Below the pieces are notes generated by a model, which ran no database searches, was not told the origin of the DNA, and was given only the letters and a program-made list of their open reading frames with translations. The position numbers and the translations under genes are program-made. A stretch of 35,985 nt of DNA. Origin: Planctomycetaceae bacterium. GTDB taxonomy: Bacteria > Planctomycetota > Planctomycetia > Planctomycetales > Planctomycetaceae. The stretch covers positions 1 through 35,985 of the forward strand of contig JAKFWA010000078.1 of assembly GCA_021732995.1 (NCBI GenBank), written 5' to 3'. Each line of letters starts with the position of its first letter. The first letter of the stretch is position 1. Of the stretch, positions 17,000 to 25,992 are shown in pieces.

Positions 17000-17542
17000 T
17001 CAACGCGAGCCGTCATTGTTCCGACCAGGCAAAGATTGGTCATCAACGAGATGCTGAATCCAGGTCGGGACGACGTGCATCGCACCGCGACCGTAGGCCC
17101 AGTCGAGAATTCCTTTTTGCTTCGCAGCCGACGTATTCAAGAATCGCCGATCGGGAACCACTCCGACGCGTCCCAGATCGAGTCGATCGGCATCCCAGCA
17201 ACACTGGATGATGGTGTCGTCGTGATACTTCTTACTGGTGTGCCAAGTGCAGGCAAACTGCAAACGCTCGAAATCAGCATCACTAATATCAAATTGCTGA
17301 CCGCGAAACTGCTCCGCCAGCAAAGCCCCGCGCGATCCATGTTCTGGATCATGGCCTTCATTCGCACGCCGCGAGTCGTGAAATACGGCGAATAACGTAA
17401 TGACATCGCGGCTGACCTTCATTTCATCGCAGAGCCTGCAACCATTTTCAAAAACGCGTGCCCAATGAGCCACGCCGTGCAACCCGCGCGGATCCAATGC
17501 ATACCCCTCAAGCACCACTCGGACGAGCCGCTCAAAGTCCAT
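17000..17542 (-). CDS. HD-domain protein (putative metal-dependent phosphohydrolase)
   Basis: A 180-residue protein. The HD-superfamily residues are visible: His22/His26 in GLHGVAHWARV, the His55-Asp56 pair in FAVFHDSRRANEG, His101 in CTWHTSKKYH and the distal Asp117 in CCWDADRLDLGRVG. This is the pattern of small single-domain HD phosphohydrolases acting on nucleotides or similar phosphoesters; the substrate is unknown. ATG 17542 has GAAGG 10 bases upstream. The neighbours are hypothetical, so the context gives no role. Downstream on the same strand is the frameshifted gene at 16832, 167 bases away. Confidence 0.8.
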   Translation of the reverse strand: MDFERLVRVVLEGYALDPRGLHGVAHWARVFENGCRLCDEMKVSRDVITLFAVFHDSRRANEGHDPEHGSRGALLAEQFRGQQFDISDADFERLQFACTWHTSKKYHDDTIIQCCWDADRLDLGRVGVVPDRRFLNTSAAKQKGILDWAYGRGAMHVVPTWIQHLVDDQSLPGRNNDGSR

Positions 17543-17756
17543 GATGAAGTGCCTTCTTTAAGTTGGGTCGGGTTAGTCAACAGGAACTTTGCCGACGGGC
17601 TTCTCATGAGCAGAACCTTGATCACCACCGACATGGCAACGTCCTCTGGCTTCGCCACTCCGCTGGCCCGAATAAGGGCAGCCGGAGTCACCGACTACGG
17701 ATGTCGAAACGCATTCAATTCACGGACTGACCGCCAGTTGGGTCGTGGCGTTGGTT

Positions 17757-18542
17757 CTATTTTCCGATTTGAAAACGATGCGTAGTCAGGACGAGATTTG
17801 GAACATCCCGACCGGCCAGGTAATTGTCACCATGTTTGGACCACCACTCCTTTGCTTGAACAATGTCCTCCGTTACGGGAACGCGCTGCTGGGATTGTGC
17901 GACGTTAATTGTTTTCCCTCGAATGCCGAGCATCATCAGATGGTCTTTGAGCATTCGATGCACGAAGTGCTCATCAGGCATTTTCTGACGCTCTGTCCGT
18001 TCGGCATAGCGTTGGGTTGCAACGACGTTGGTTTCCAGAAATGCCGCATCGTCGAGCATCCCAACCAGCAAAGGTGTTCCCCACCGACTGGCATAGCAAA
18101 CCGCATTGACTGCGAGGCGGCGATTGGAAACGGAGGGCGATTGTAATTGAGCAATTAGAAAATCGAACGCCTCTGGTGTCGGCACTCTGGCCAGCAGCAT
18201 GATGTGCCGCCGGCGCTCGTTGTAATCGCCATTTGGATTGGACAGGACGTTGATCGCACGCTCGACTGCCTGACAGACCGATTCGGGGGAGTCGAGGTCT
18301 ACCTTCGGTTCGGCAAGCCCGGCAATTCCAGTCAGCAATGTCGGCGGACGCTGTTTCGGGTCAACGACTTTCACAAGTTCCGCAGCCGCAGCCGAGCGTG
18401 ATTGCTCAATCAACTTGGTGCTGAACTCGAACTTCGATTCCGGCTTTCCGGGCTTGGATTCATCAGCGAAGACAGTCTGCACGCAGAGAACAGCGATGAG
18501 TAGCAGGGCAACTATGCGAGGTAAGATCGTCGTTGTCATCAT
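17757..18542 (-). CDS. Exported HEAT-repeat-like protein of unknown function
   Basis: A 261-residue protein with a signal peptide (MMTTTILPRIVALLLIAVLC, cut after VFA near 26). ATG 18542 follows GAGGGAT by about 6 bases; a longer frame to 18659 has no such site. The central part consists of paired helices with a HEAT/PBS-like look (TPEAFDFLIAQLQSPSVSNRRLAVNAV, RWGTPLLVGMLDDAAF), suggesting an alpha-solenoid scaffold in the periplasm. No catalytic residue is recognisable. It lies just downstream of the HEPN gene on the same strand but 195 bases away, with a hairpin between, so it is probably a separate unit. Confidence 0.72.
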   Translation of the reverse strand: MMTTTILPRIVALLLIAVLCVQTVFADESKPGKPESKFEFSTKLIEQSRSAAAAELVKVVDPKQRPPTLLTGIAGLAEPKVDLDSPESVCQAVERAINVLSNPNGDYNERRRHIMLLARVPTPEAFDFLIAQLQSPSVSNRRLAVNAVCYASRWGTPLLVGMLDDAAFLETNVVATQRYAERTERQKMPDEHFVHRMLKDHLMMLGIRGKTINVAQSQQRVPVTEDIVQAKEWWSKHGDNYLAGRDVPNLVLTTHRFQIGK

Positions 18543-18692
18543 GTAGATCCCTCGGTCCAGTGAGATAGCCCAACCAAATCTACTCGCAATGATCCGGAGT
18601 TGCCTGAACAACTTGCTTGCGCCCGAGGGTGTCCGGGTGACCCACCTCTCAAGCGGCACGAGATGAAATGCAGCTTTCTGTGGCTATGGCAC

Positions 18693-18713
18693 GCCGGTAG
18701 CCCGAGTACCGGC
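18693..18713. repeat. Short hairpin after the HEPN gene
   Basis: Perfect 7-bp stem GCCGGTA/TACCGGC with a 7-base loop, about 25 bases past the HEPN stop. No T-run follows on the minus strand, so it is not a standard terminator, though it may mark the 3' end of the cassette. Confidence 0.5.
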
Positions 18714-18737
18714 AATAGATGCCACCCTGCGACTCTA

Positions 18738-19451
18738 CTAAAGGGGGCCGATCATGTTGATATTGAGAGGAATCTTCCGAAAACGCTGATTGCGAAAAGC
18801 GTCGTCTAAGTAGACAATGAGTTGCTCGCAAACGTTGTTGACAGCATCTTCGACAACAACATACTCCGGCTCTTGAATGCCGTTTCGGTGAGTGCCGTGA
18901 GCCACGCCGTTTCGAAGTGTTAGCAAACGCTGGATTGATCCGCTGTGTGCGTCAACAAAACTATGCTCAAGACCAAGCAGGAACAGGTTTCTCTTCAGCA
19001 CCGAAACCTTCAGATTTGATTCTGAATCAATAGTGTCCTCTGGAACAACAACAGGTATTGCATTCAGGCGATCGACCTCTTCCACGAAGTGGCGCCGCCT
19101 CCAACGCGTATGTAGATTAGCATCATCCGGCAAAGCATTAGCAAATATCTTACACTTCGCGTCTCCAGACTGCATTGCCGAGAAAACCTTATCCCACGCA
19201 CCAGCAACAATCGCGGGAATTGCGCTCCTGCAGCTCAGGCCTGCCATATTCACTGCATCGCGATAATGCTGCAGTGCGAGTACACAAAAACCCTCAAAAT
19301 GTGAGTAGAGAAGAACCACCAGCGCCTTACGAAAGTCGTTCCGCCGCACCTCTACTGGTTCTGTCCCGATCAGGTTCTTGAGATGGCGAATCTCGTCGGT
19401 ACGCCATTCCCACTCGCGCTCGAGCTCAGCGAGAAAGTCCTCGCTTGTCAT
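18738..19451 (-). CDS. HEPN-domain putative RNase (MAE_28990/MAE_18760-like)
   Basis: A 237-residue, mostly helical protein. The HEPN active-site motif R-x4-H is present as Arg180-N-G-V-A-His185 (LRNGVAHGTHR). The N-terminal part (FRKALVVLLYSHFEGFCVLALQHY) matches my memory of MAE_28990/MAE_18760-type HEPN proteins, a predicted ribonuclease group. Its ATG overlaps the TGA of the DUF262 gene by 4 bases (ATGA), so the two are translationally coupled. HEPN proteins act as RNA-cutting effectors in toxin-antitoxin and abortive infection systems. Together with the upstream methyltransferase and DUF262 genes it is a probable defence effector. Base composition is AT-richer than the flanks. Confidence 0.83.
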   Translation of the reverse strand: MTSEDFLAELEREWEWRTDEIRHLKNLIGTEPVEVRRNDFRKALVVLLYSHFEGFCVLALQHYRDAVNMAGLSCRSAIPAIVAGAWDKVFSAMQSGDAKCKIFANALPDDANLHTRWRRRHFVEEVDRLNAIPVVVPEDTIDSESNLKVSVLKRNLFLLGLEHSFVDAHSGSIQRLLTLRNGVAHGTHRNGIQEPEYVVVEDAVNNVCEQLIVYLDDAFRNQRFRKIPLNINMIGPL

Positions 19452-20608
19452 AACGCAGCCCTAATCGCACTGGCAACGAGCTCAATTTTCTTTTCGTACA
19501 AGCTCTTGAAGTTCTTTCCGCCGCCTACAGTCAGTTTTGTTAATTCAGGATTTTTCTTGGCAGTCTCCATTGCAGCCTCAATCGCTCGCAACTGTGCGTC
19601 GCTCAGGTGCTCAACCGATACGCCCAAAGAGTCGATAACTTTCGCAACTCCCAGTGAAAATGCCTCGAAGTGGCCCTTGGAGAAACCACCTGAGTAGCGA
19701 TTATTTGCCCAGCGGCAGAAGGCTTTAGTTTCGAGCGTTCGGGATATGACATGAAAAGCATCGGAAAATATACACTCTTCTTTCGCGTAATTGAACTCGA
19801 TGTGATTCGTTGCCTCGCGATCGCTGACTCGCTCCATGTAGTCTGTCAAGAATGGATCGATGTTATGTACGAATTCCGCAAGATTATTCTTGAACGCAAA
19901 AAAGCGAAGCACCAACTCTTGCTCTCCCATTGTCTTGCGATACTCATCGGTAATGTCTTGGATGCATTTCTGGAAGTACTGATTCTTGCTTAGTTTAAAT
20001 ATAAAATCATTAAACTCTGATCCAAGAATTCTGATGGAGCAGTTTCGGATTTCCTGCTCGCTCAGGCTTTCCCCTCCGGTGTTAAGCCTCTTAAACATGT
20101 AGTAAGCAAATCTGGGGTTGCTCTCTCGCCGAACAATTTCCACTCGGAGGGTGGCTCTTCGAATTCGATATTTAAGGGACGTCGGAAGATCCTCGAAAGT
20201 GAATCCGTTCAACTCAGGGACGATGTCGCAGCCCTCAAGGAGAAGAAAGTCCTTGCCCCTCCTGATGGGTGGGTCCCGATCTGGCAGATCCAGCTCACCG
20301 CGTAGATAGAGGTACGTCGACAAGCGTTGCAGGCCATCAATCAATTCAAGGCAGCCATCCTTAACCTCAATCGCGTAGATTGGAGGCACTGGCATTTCCA
20401 ATGCAATTGACTCGATAAAACGTGAACATTTTTCTTCTGACCACCGAAAAATTCGCTGATACTCAAGCGAGATGTTTAGCTCACCTTGCTCGCACATGTC
20501 CGCGAGCTCGTTAAATGACATATCCAACGATCGCGAAAATGCTCGCTTGCGTTCCCGCTCGATCGCTAGATAGAGCTCATCGTGAGTGCACTGCTGCGTG
20601 GTCGGCAT
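19448..20608 (-). CDS. DUF262 (GmrSD/ParB-like N-terminal) domain protein
   Basis: A 386-residue protein. The DUF262 core is clear: EYQRIFRWSEEKCSRFIESI (49-68), PPIYAIE, DGLQRLST (91-98; usually DGQQR) and FKRLNTGG with SEQEIRN (172-189). DUF262 is the ParB/Srx-fold, nucleotide-binding half of GmrSD-type modification-dependent enzymes. The usual C-terminal DUF1524 HNH nuclease is not visible; residues 200-386 are helical, so any cutting probably depends on the HEPN partner or on the DUF262 fold itself. It begins 6 bases after the methyltransferase stop and overlaps the HEPN start by 4. One 60-base sample (19741-19800) is 38% GC by hand count. Confidence 0.9.
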   Translation of the reverse strand: MPTTQQCTHDELYLAIERERKRAFSRSLDMSFNELADMCEQGELNISLEYQRIFRWSEEKCSRFIESIALEMPVPPIYAIEVKDGCLELIDGLQRLSTYLYLRGELDLPDRDPPIRRGKDFLLLEGCDIVPELNGFTFEDLPTSLKYRIRRATLRVEIVRRESNPRFAYYMFKRLNTGGESLSEQEIRNCSIRILGSEFNDFIFKLSKNQYFQKCIQDITDEYRKTMGEQELVLRFFAFKNNLAEFVHNIDPFLTDYMERVSDREATNHIEFNYAKEECIFSDAFHVISRTLETKAFCRWANNRYSGGFSKGHFEAFSLGVAKVIDSLGVSVEHLSDAQLRAIEAAMETAKKNPELTKLTVGGGKNFKSLYEKKIELVASAIRAAL

Positions 20609-20614
20609 ATCTCG

Positions 20615-21850
20615 CTACCCCTTTTTGGAGAACCACAGCACTGTTTCCAATGCGTTCGTATCCTCTCGGTATTTTCTGCTTTTTGTGTTAACGCGACGAA
20701 TGTTTCGAGATGCCTCGTAATCGTGCGACTCTAAAAGATCCCAATGATGGAAAGCACCAAACTCCGTAACGATCTTTGCCAGGTTTGTGTGAATTCCTTT
20801 GTAATAGGAGTCTTGTACGACAATTACCGCCTGGCCGCCGCTTTTCAGACACCTGCCTATCTCACCTATCGACAAGAACAGATCGCTGAAATACTGAAGG
20901 TATGTCTTGTAGTAATACGATTTCGACGCTTTGCTGAAGTGCTCGCTGACACTCGATAGGAATGTAAGACATTCGCTGCCCCAAGATGCTTGCTCCAGAA
21001 TTGATTCTTTGCGAATGGTGCTGGTTCCCGTTGTGATGTCTCGTAATTTGCGAAGACTGAGAGAGCCAATGCCAAGAACAGCGAGTTCAAGGCGTGTCCC
21101 TATTGCATAGTCAATTCGCGTGCAATAGGGAGGGGATGTGAGCACGAAATCTATGCTCTCGGAGGGCACAGGCAGATTTGCTGCAGTGCCGACCTGAAGA
21201 TCCGCGGCTGCCGCGTTTGGTCGATCTTTGCAGAGGGTGATTCGTTCCTGGGCGACCTGGCTTATGAGTAACGAGATCTCTTCGGGGGTAGCCTGAATGC
21301 GTTCAGTAACCTCAGGTGACCTCAACCACGTTGGATTCTTAGTGCGGAATCGACTGCCGAGCCGCACAGCCGCGTCAAAAATGGCCGTCAGCATGAAGCA
21401 GTCAAGATCGGTGAGTTGTTCGATGGTTCTTCGTCCGCGAATAGCACGTTCCCATCGTCGAAAGGCGGACGCCGGTTCTGGCTCAAACCACGCATAGAGG
21501 GGGTCTTCGGAGTCAAGTAGGAGTCTTCCATGCTTCGTAACATGCTTGGCAACGCGTTCAACTTCTGAAGCGATGGAAGTTCGATTTGCTAGACGGCCTC
21601 GAGCCACGACAACCATAGCGGGGTTCACGTCTATACCGGCTGCCCGATGACCTGCATTGATTGCAGCCGACGTCGTCGTTCCCACGCCCAGCCATGGGTC
21701 CAGAATCAGTGAAGAGGCAGGGAGCTTAGCTTTCTCGACGACCTGAGCTGCGAAGTCATCCGAGAACATGGCATAAAATCGATACCAACGCTGATGTGAC
21801 AGCGCCGAAGGACTGCATAGTTTTGGCGATGGCAACACGCTGGCGGACAT
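20615..21850 (-). CDS. DNA methyltransferase (amino-methyltransferase, TSPPY type)
   Basis: A 411-residue class I S-adenosylmethionine methyltransferase. Motif I comes first (ILDPWLGVGTTT, about 49-60, with GIDVNP at 72-77) and the catalytic motif IV TSPPYCTRIDYA lies at 238-249. TSPPY indicates amino methylation, more often N4-cytosine. A helical insert of about 130 residues separates the motifs and may recognise the target. The C-terminal SGGQAVIVVQDSYYKG strand is typical. It is the first gene of the three-gene cassette. ATG 21850 has only a weak GGA upstream. No separate restriction endonuclease or specificity subunit adjoins it, so host DNA marking paired with the DUF262/HEPN genes is the simplest reading. 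Confidence 0.88.
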   Translation of the reverse strand: MSASVLPSPKLCSPSALSHQRWYRFYAMFSDDFAAQVVEKAKLPASSLILDPWLGVGTTTSAAINAGHRAAGIDVNPAMVVVARGRLANRTSIASEVERVAKHVTKHGRLLLDSEDPLYAWFEPEPASAFRRWERAIRGRRTIEQLTDLDCFMLTAIFDAAVRLGSRFRTKNPTWLRSPEVTERIQATPEEISLLISQVAQERITLCKDRPNAAAADLQVGTAANLPVPSESIDFVLTSPPYCTRIDYAIGTRLELAVLGIGSLSLRKLRDITTGTSTIRKESILEQASWGSECLTFLSSVSEHFSKASKSYYYKTYLQYFSDLFLSIGEIGRCLKSGGQAVIVVQDSYYKGIHTNLAKIVTEFGAFHHWDLLESHDYEASRNIRRVNTKSRKYREDTNALETVLWFSKKG

Positions 21851-22584
21851 CAGTATTCCGATAGAACCTTGAGGGAAGAAAAGGAGCGGTTATGAGCCTG
21901 AGGAGTTTCTATGATCAACGGTCTAATGCATTGTCACCATAGAGGTTAGAAAAATACCTCAAGAATGGCTCACATCAAAATGCTGAGTGGCTGGACTGCC
22001 GTTCTCGCTATGGGGGCATAGCATGGGGAAGTTGATTAATTCCATCCACTGGTTAGCGACTTCGGCCAACTATCGCCACTGATGCATTCTCTCCGGGCGG
22101 CAGAGCGACGAGAGGCGTTCTCTGTCGTCGAAGGAATGCGCGGGCCAAGTGATTCAGAGCCTCATCTGGACACTCACGACCAATGAAGGCATCTTCTTCA
22201 AATTAGCCTTATCGCCGATTGCTGCTGATTAGCGCAGTTCAGGACCTCACCTCTGCAGGAGCTTCGCCCGGACAGCGGCTCCGGTCTCGCACCTCGGCGC
22301 TGCCAGGGCTCTTATGTTCATGTGTGGGCCACGCTCGATGTCCTCATCGAGCCCGCATAACCTGCCAGAACGACCTGACCGACTTCACATTACTGATGGA
22401 TCAGGTAAACCATTCCCATAGTTCGGAGATAACGCGCTCAAAATCTTACCGAACCGCTTTACATGGGGAAAACGCCTCGACCCTCGCAAAAAACCTGATT
22501 AATCTCGACGCGACACTTCTTGAAGGTGACTCGCGCTTTGTTGTTTTCTGCCGTTGATTCCCGCGTCAGGATGAATCTTCACCT
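21851..22584. other. Intergenic region between the defence cassette and the kinase gene
   Basis: About 730 bases between divergent genes, so it should hold both promoters. No open frame has convincing composition or a ribosome binding site. A hairpin lies at 22333-22352. I see no tRNA, attachment site or transposon end. Confidence 0.4.
22333..22352. repeat. Perfect short hairpin
   Basis: 8-bp stem GCTCGATG/CATCGAGC with a TCCT loop, in the long region between the methyltransferase and kinase genes. No T-run follows on either strand. The role is unknown. Confidence 0.5.
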
Positions 22585-24075
22585 ATGAGCCTCACTATTC
22601 CCGAGCTCCTCACGACGCTCAGCGAAAGCGGACTCATGTCGGCTGATGAGCTGACGACGATTCATCAGAATCTGTCGGGCTCGGGAGTGGTGCGCACGGC
22701 GGAAGACTTCGCCAAGGAACTGGTTCGGCAGAATCATCTCACCAAACTGCAGGCCGCCGCTGTTTTGCAGGGCAAAACGAGCAACCTCGTCTTCGGCGAA
22801 TATATCGTCCTGGAGAAGATCGGTTCCGGCGGCATGGGTCAGGTCTTCAAGGCCCGCCATAAGCCGACCGGCAAGATGGTCGCGTTGAAGGTGCTGTCCG
22901 CTGATGCCGTCAAGAACAAGCGGCTGGTGGAACGCTTCAAGAAAGAAGCCAAAGCCGTTGCGCGGCTCAAGCATCCGAACATCGTCCGGGCCTACGAAGC
23001 CGGCAAAATCAACCGCATCCGTTATCTCGTGATGGAGTTCGTCGACGGCGAGAACCTGCTGGATCGCGTGAAGCGCAAGCAGCATCTCTCGGTGGATGAG
23101 GCCATCAGCAGCGTGCTGCAGGCCGCTCGAGGTCTCGAATATGCCCACTCCAAAGGCATCATTCACCGCGATATCAAGCCATCCAACTTCATGCGAGATC
23201 GTAAAGGCCGCTTGAAGATTCTGGATATGGGCCTCGCGCACGTTGAAGGCGAAGACGAAGAAGACGAAGAACAGCGCCTGACGATCCCCGGCCAGATGCT
23301 GGGCACCGCGCGGTTCATGGCTCCCGAACAGATTGAAGACGCCCGCAAGTCCGACGTGCGTTCCGATCTGTATTCGCTGGGCTGCACGATGTACTTCCTG
23401 CTGCGCGGCAAGGCACCGTACTCCGGCGAGACCATGGCCCATACGCTGATGGCCCATGTGAGTTCACCGATTCCGGACCTGTGCAAGAAGCGGCCGGACG
23501 TTCCGCAATGGATTGGTGACGTCTTCAAGAAGATGCTGGCCAAGCGACCGGCTGATCGTTTCCAGACGATGGGCGAACTGGTCGACGAAATTCAAAGGCA
23601 TCTCGGCGAAGATCTGTCCAAGCAGGAACACCTGCTGGTCGACGAAGACGAAGAAGGCGACGATTACGTCAAGGTCCTGGCTGGCAAGGGCGACGAGGGT
23701 GCGTCGCTCGAACAGCTCTACAGCGATGACGATGAGCCTGTCGTCGCGCAGGCGGAAGACTTTGAAGCCGGCGAAGACGAACCGCCGCCGGATGGTGCTG
23801 AGGAAGAGGAAGAAGAGGACGAGGATCACCCTGCTTCACAGCCGTCCGATGCCGAAGTACCGGTGCGGCCCGTTGCCGACCCGCTCGTGGCTGCTCGCGC
23901 TGGAGATGCGATTGATGCCGCCATGTTCGTGCAGCAGCCTGATCCCCTGTCTGATCGCCTGAAACAGCGTCGCCAGCAGGATAAGGCGTCCGAATTGAGA
24001 CTGAAGATCATTTCGGCGGTCGTCGGAGTGCTGATTCTCGGCGGCATCGTCTGGGCTGTGTTCCTGCGGAAATAG
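22585..24075 (+). CDS. Membrane-anchored Ser/Thr protein kinase
   Basis: A 496-residue Hanks-type kinase. A helical N-terminal region (1-70) precedes the kinase domain: glycine loop GSGGMGQV (80-87), Lys102, Glu121, HRDIKPSN (194-201), DMG at 214-216 in place of DFG, and APE at 246-248. After about 345 there is a very acidic linker (EEEEEEDEDH) and a C-terminal transmembrane helix (about 472-493, IISAVVGVLILGGIVWAVFL), so the kinase faces the cytoplasm as a tail-anchored protein. No extracellular sensor follows. The N-terminal region appears in many planctomycete kinases. ATG 22585 lacks a strong ribosome binding site. It stands alone. Confidence 0.93.
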   Translation: MSLTIPELLTTLSESGLMSADELTTIHQNLSGSGVVRTAEDFAKELVRQNHLTKLQAAAVLQGKTSNLVFGEYIVLEKIGSGGMGQVFKARHKPTGKMVALKVLSADAVKNKRLVERFKKEAKAVARLKHPNIVRAYEAGKINRIRYLVMEFVDGENLLDRVKRKQHLSVDEAISSVLQAARGLEYAHSKGIIHRDIKPSNFMRDRKGRLKILDMGLAHVEGEDEEDEEQRLTIPGQMLGTARFMAPEQIEDARKSDVRSDLYSLGCTMYFLLRGKAPYSGETMAHTLMAHVSSPIPDLCKKRPDVPQWIGDVFKKMLAKRPADRFQTMGELVDEIQRHLGEDLSKQEHLLVDEDEEGDDYVKVLAGKGDEGASLEQLYSDDDEPVVAQAEDFEAGEDEPPPDGAEEEEEEDEDHPASQPSDAEVPVRPVADPLVAARAGDAIDAAMFVQQPDPLSDRLKQRRQQDKASELRLKIISAVVGVLILGGIVWAVFLRK

Positions 24076-24295
24076 CTCCCGAAAGCGGTTGACCGCGCTG
24101 CACTGGCTAACCGGCAATGAGCGCCGTCGCAGTCTGTCTCAATTGAGGCGAAGACTGAGGTGCTCATTTCGAGATTCAGTCTCGCCAGTGAGCTGATCAT
24201 CGAATCCGGTGCGCTCTTGCTGGGTTCGGGGCAATTCTGGCGGTAGATTCTGCGCGCTTGGACCTGATTCAACCAGACCCGCGAGGATTCGCCCG

Positions 24296-25189
24296 ATGAA
24301 GCACTTGGTTGCCGCGGTGCTCATGACGCTTGGCATGACATCGAGCCTCATGGCTCAAGACATGCCCATTACGCAAGTCCTGGTCGATGGCAAAGGCTGG
24401 GAACTCGTCGGCGAAGGCTATGGGTTTACCGAAGGCCCCGCCGTCGATGCCGCGGGCAACGTGTTCTTCACCGATATCCCCAACGACCGCATCTACAAGA
24501 TTGACCTCGCGGGCAATGTCGGCGTCTTCGTGGAGAACTCGGCCAAGACCAATGGCCTGATGTTCGGAGCTGACGGGCGGCTTTACGGCTGTCGCAACGG
24601 CGAGAAGAAGATCGTCGCCTACAAGCCTGATGGTTCCTTCGACACGCTGGCCGAGGACGTGAACTCGAACGATCTGGTCGTCACATCGAAGGGAACCATC
24701 TACTTCACCGATCCGCCGGGACAGCGCGTCTGGTTCATCGACGGCAAGGGTGAAAAACGCGTCGTCGCCGAAGGCTTCCGTCCGAATGGCGTGATTCTCT
24801 GGCCGAAGGAAGAAACGCTCGTCGTCACTGACGGTGACAAGCCGCATTTGTGGACCTTCCGAGTCGAAGCCGATGGCAGCCTGTCCAATCAGGCTCCGTA
24901 TTATCGACCGCTGCAGATTCCGGCCGGTCGCGATAAGCCGGGGTCAGACGGTATGAAGGTCGATGATGAATACCGTCTCTACGTCGCGACGGCGGCGGGC
25001 ATTCAGATGTTCGATCCGACCGGGCGACTGGGCGGGACCATTCTGAAGCCGGAACCGAAAAAACCGCTCTCCAATCTGGTCTTTGGCGGGCCGAAGTTTG
25101 ACATCCTGTATGCCACCTGCGGCGACAAAGTCTTTCGTCGCCAGGTCAAACCGATCAGCCGACCCTACTTTCTGCGCAACAGCAAATAG
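24296..25189 (+). CDS. Exported SMP-30/gluconolactonase-like beta-propeller
   Basis: A 297-residue protein with a signal peptide (MKHLVAAVLMTLGMTSSLMA, cut before QDM). ATG 24296 follows GAGGA by 8 bases. It has the SMP-30/gluconolactonase six-bladed propeller signature: GFTEGPAVDAAGNVFFTD with metal-binding Glu46, FRPNGVIL with the conserved Asn, and GSDGMKVDDEYRLYVAT with the conserved Asp. The family hydrolyses sugar lactones with calcium or zinc. The metallo-hydrolase gene starts 6 bases after its stop, so the two form an operon; both open cyclic or ester bonds, which fits a carbohydrate breakdown role, though the substrate is not shown. Confidence 0.9.
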   Translation: MKHLVAAVLMTLGMTSSLMAQDMPITQVLVDGKGWELVGEGYGFTEGPAVDAAGNVFFTDIPNDRIYKIDLAGNVGVFVENSAKTNGLMFGADGRLYGCRNGEKKIVAYKPDGSFDTLAEDVNSNDLVVTSKGTIYFTDPPGQRVWFIDGKGEKRVVAEGFRPNGVILWPKEETLVVTDGDKPHLWTFRVEADGSLSNQAPYYRPLQIPAGRDKPGSDGMKVDDEYRLYVATAAGIQMFDPTGRLGGTILKPEPKKPLSNLVFGGPKFDILYATCGDKVFRRQVKPISRPYFLRNSK

Positions 25190-25195
25190 CTCACT

Positions 25196-25981
25196 ATGAT
25201 TACACGTCACGAGTTCTTCCCGCACGTTATTGAATTGAATTTTCAGGCCCGCAAACGGCTGGGCTGTTGCGTCTATCTGGTCTACGACGGGCCAGACTGG
25301 ATGCTCATCGACATTGGCTATGAAGAGACCGTCAACGAGCTGATCGACCTGATCCGCAAGATGGATTTTTCATTGGCGAACTGCCGTTATCTGGTCGCCA
25401 CGCACGCGGATGTGGACCACAGCCAGGGCCTGAAGCGCGCCAAGGAACTGCTGCCTTCCGCTGAAACCGTCGGTCATCCCGAAACGCAGAAGCTACTGAA
25501 GGAAGGCGATCGCATCGTCACCTTCGCCGAGATTTCGGCGCAGGGCATCTCCATCGACATGCCGCCGATTCTGCTCGAACGCACCATCAACGAAGGCGAC
25601 AAGCTGAAGCTCGGTTCCAAAGAACTCGAAGTCTGGAACACGCCCGGCCACACCGGCGGCCAGCTCTCGTTCCGGCTCGGCAACCTGCTCTTCAGCGCGG
25701 ACAACATCTACCGCGATGGCTGCGTGGGTAACATCGATGCCCATCACGGGTCGGACATCCCGGCGTTCATCGAGTCTCTGAAACGCATTCGAGCCAGTAA
25801 CGTCGAATGGCTGCTGCCCAGCCACGGCCCGGCCTTCCGCAAGAACAACAAGCTGCTCGACGAAGCCATCGCGAGACTGGACCGCTACCAGCACATGGCC
25901 GACTTCGGCACCTGCGCCGTCGACTGGCCGCTGCTCGACGAATGGGAAGACGAACTGACCCGCGGGATTATGCCCAAGTAG
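25196..25981 (+). CDS. Metallo-beta-lactamase-fold hydrolase with altered HxHxDH motif
   Basis: A 261-residue cytoplasmic MBL-fold protein. The metal motif reads THADVDH (His70, Asp72, Asp74, His75): the second His of the usual HxHxDH is Asp. The other ligands are present: His152 ([12 protein letters not shown]), Asp169 ([10 protein letters not shown]) and His210 (LPSHGPAF). The altered residue suggests different metal binding at site 1, as in some subfamilies of this fold. It has no signal peptide. It follows the lactonase gene by 6 bases with no evident ribosome binding site, so its translation probably depends on that gene. Confidence 0.88.
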   Translation: MITRHEFFPHVIELNFQARKRLGCCVYLVYDGPDWMLIDIGYEETVNELIDLIRKMDFSLANCRYLVATHADVDHSQGLKRAKELLPSAETVGHPETQKLLKEGDRIVTFAEISAQGISIDMPPILLERTINEGDKLKLGSKELEVWNTPGHTGGQLSFRLGNLLFSADNIYRDGCVGNIDAHHGSDIPAFIESLKRIRASNVEWLLPSHGPAFRKNNKLLDEAIARLDRYQHMADFGTCAVDWPLLDEWEDELTRGIMPK

Positions 25982-25992
25982 GTCTCTCGGAC

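Noticed and set aside
22219-22557. Plus-strand open frame before the kinase
   Set aside because: No ribosome binding site or family resemblance; contains the 22333 hairpin.
22579-23457. Minus-strand open frame of 292 codons opposite the kinase
   Set aside because: It mirrors the kinase gene, which has all catalytic motifs on the plus strand.
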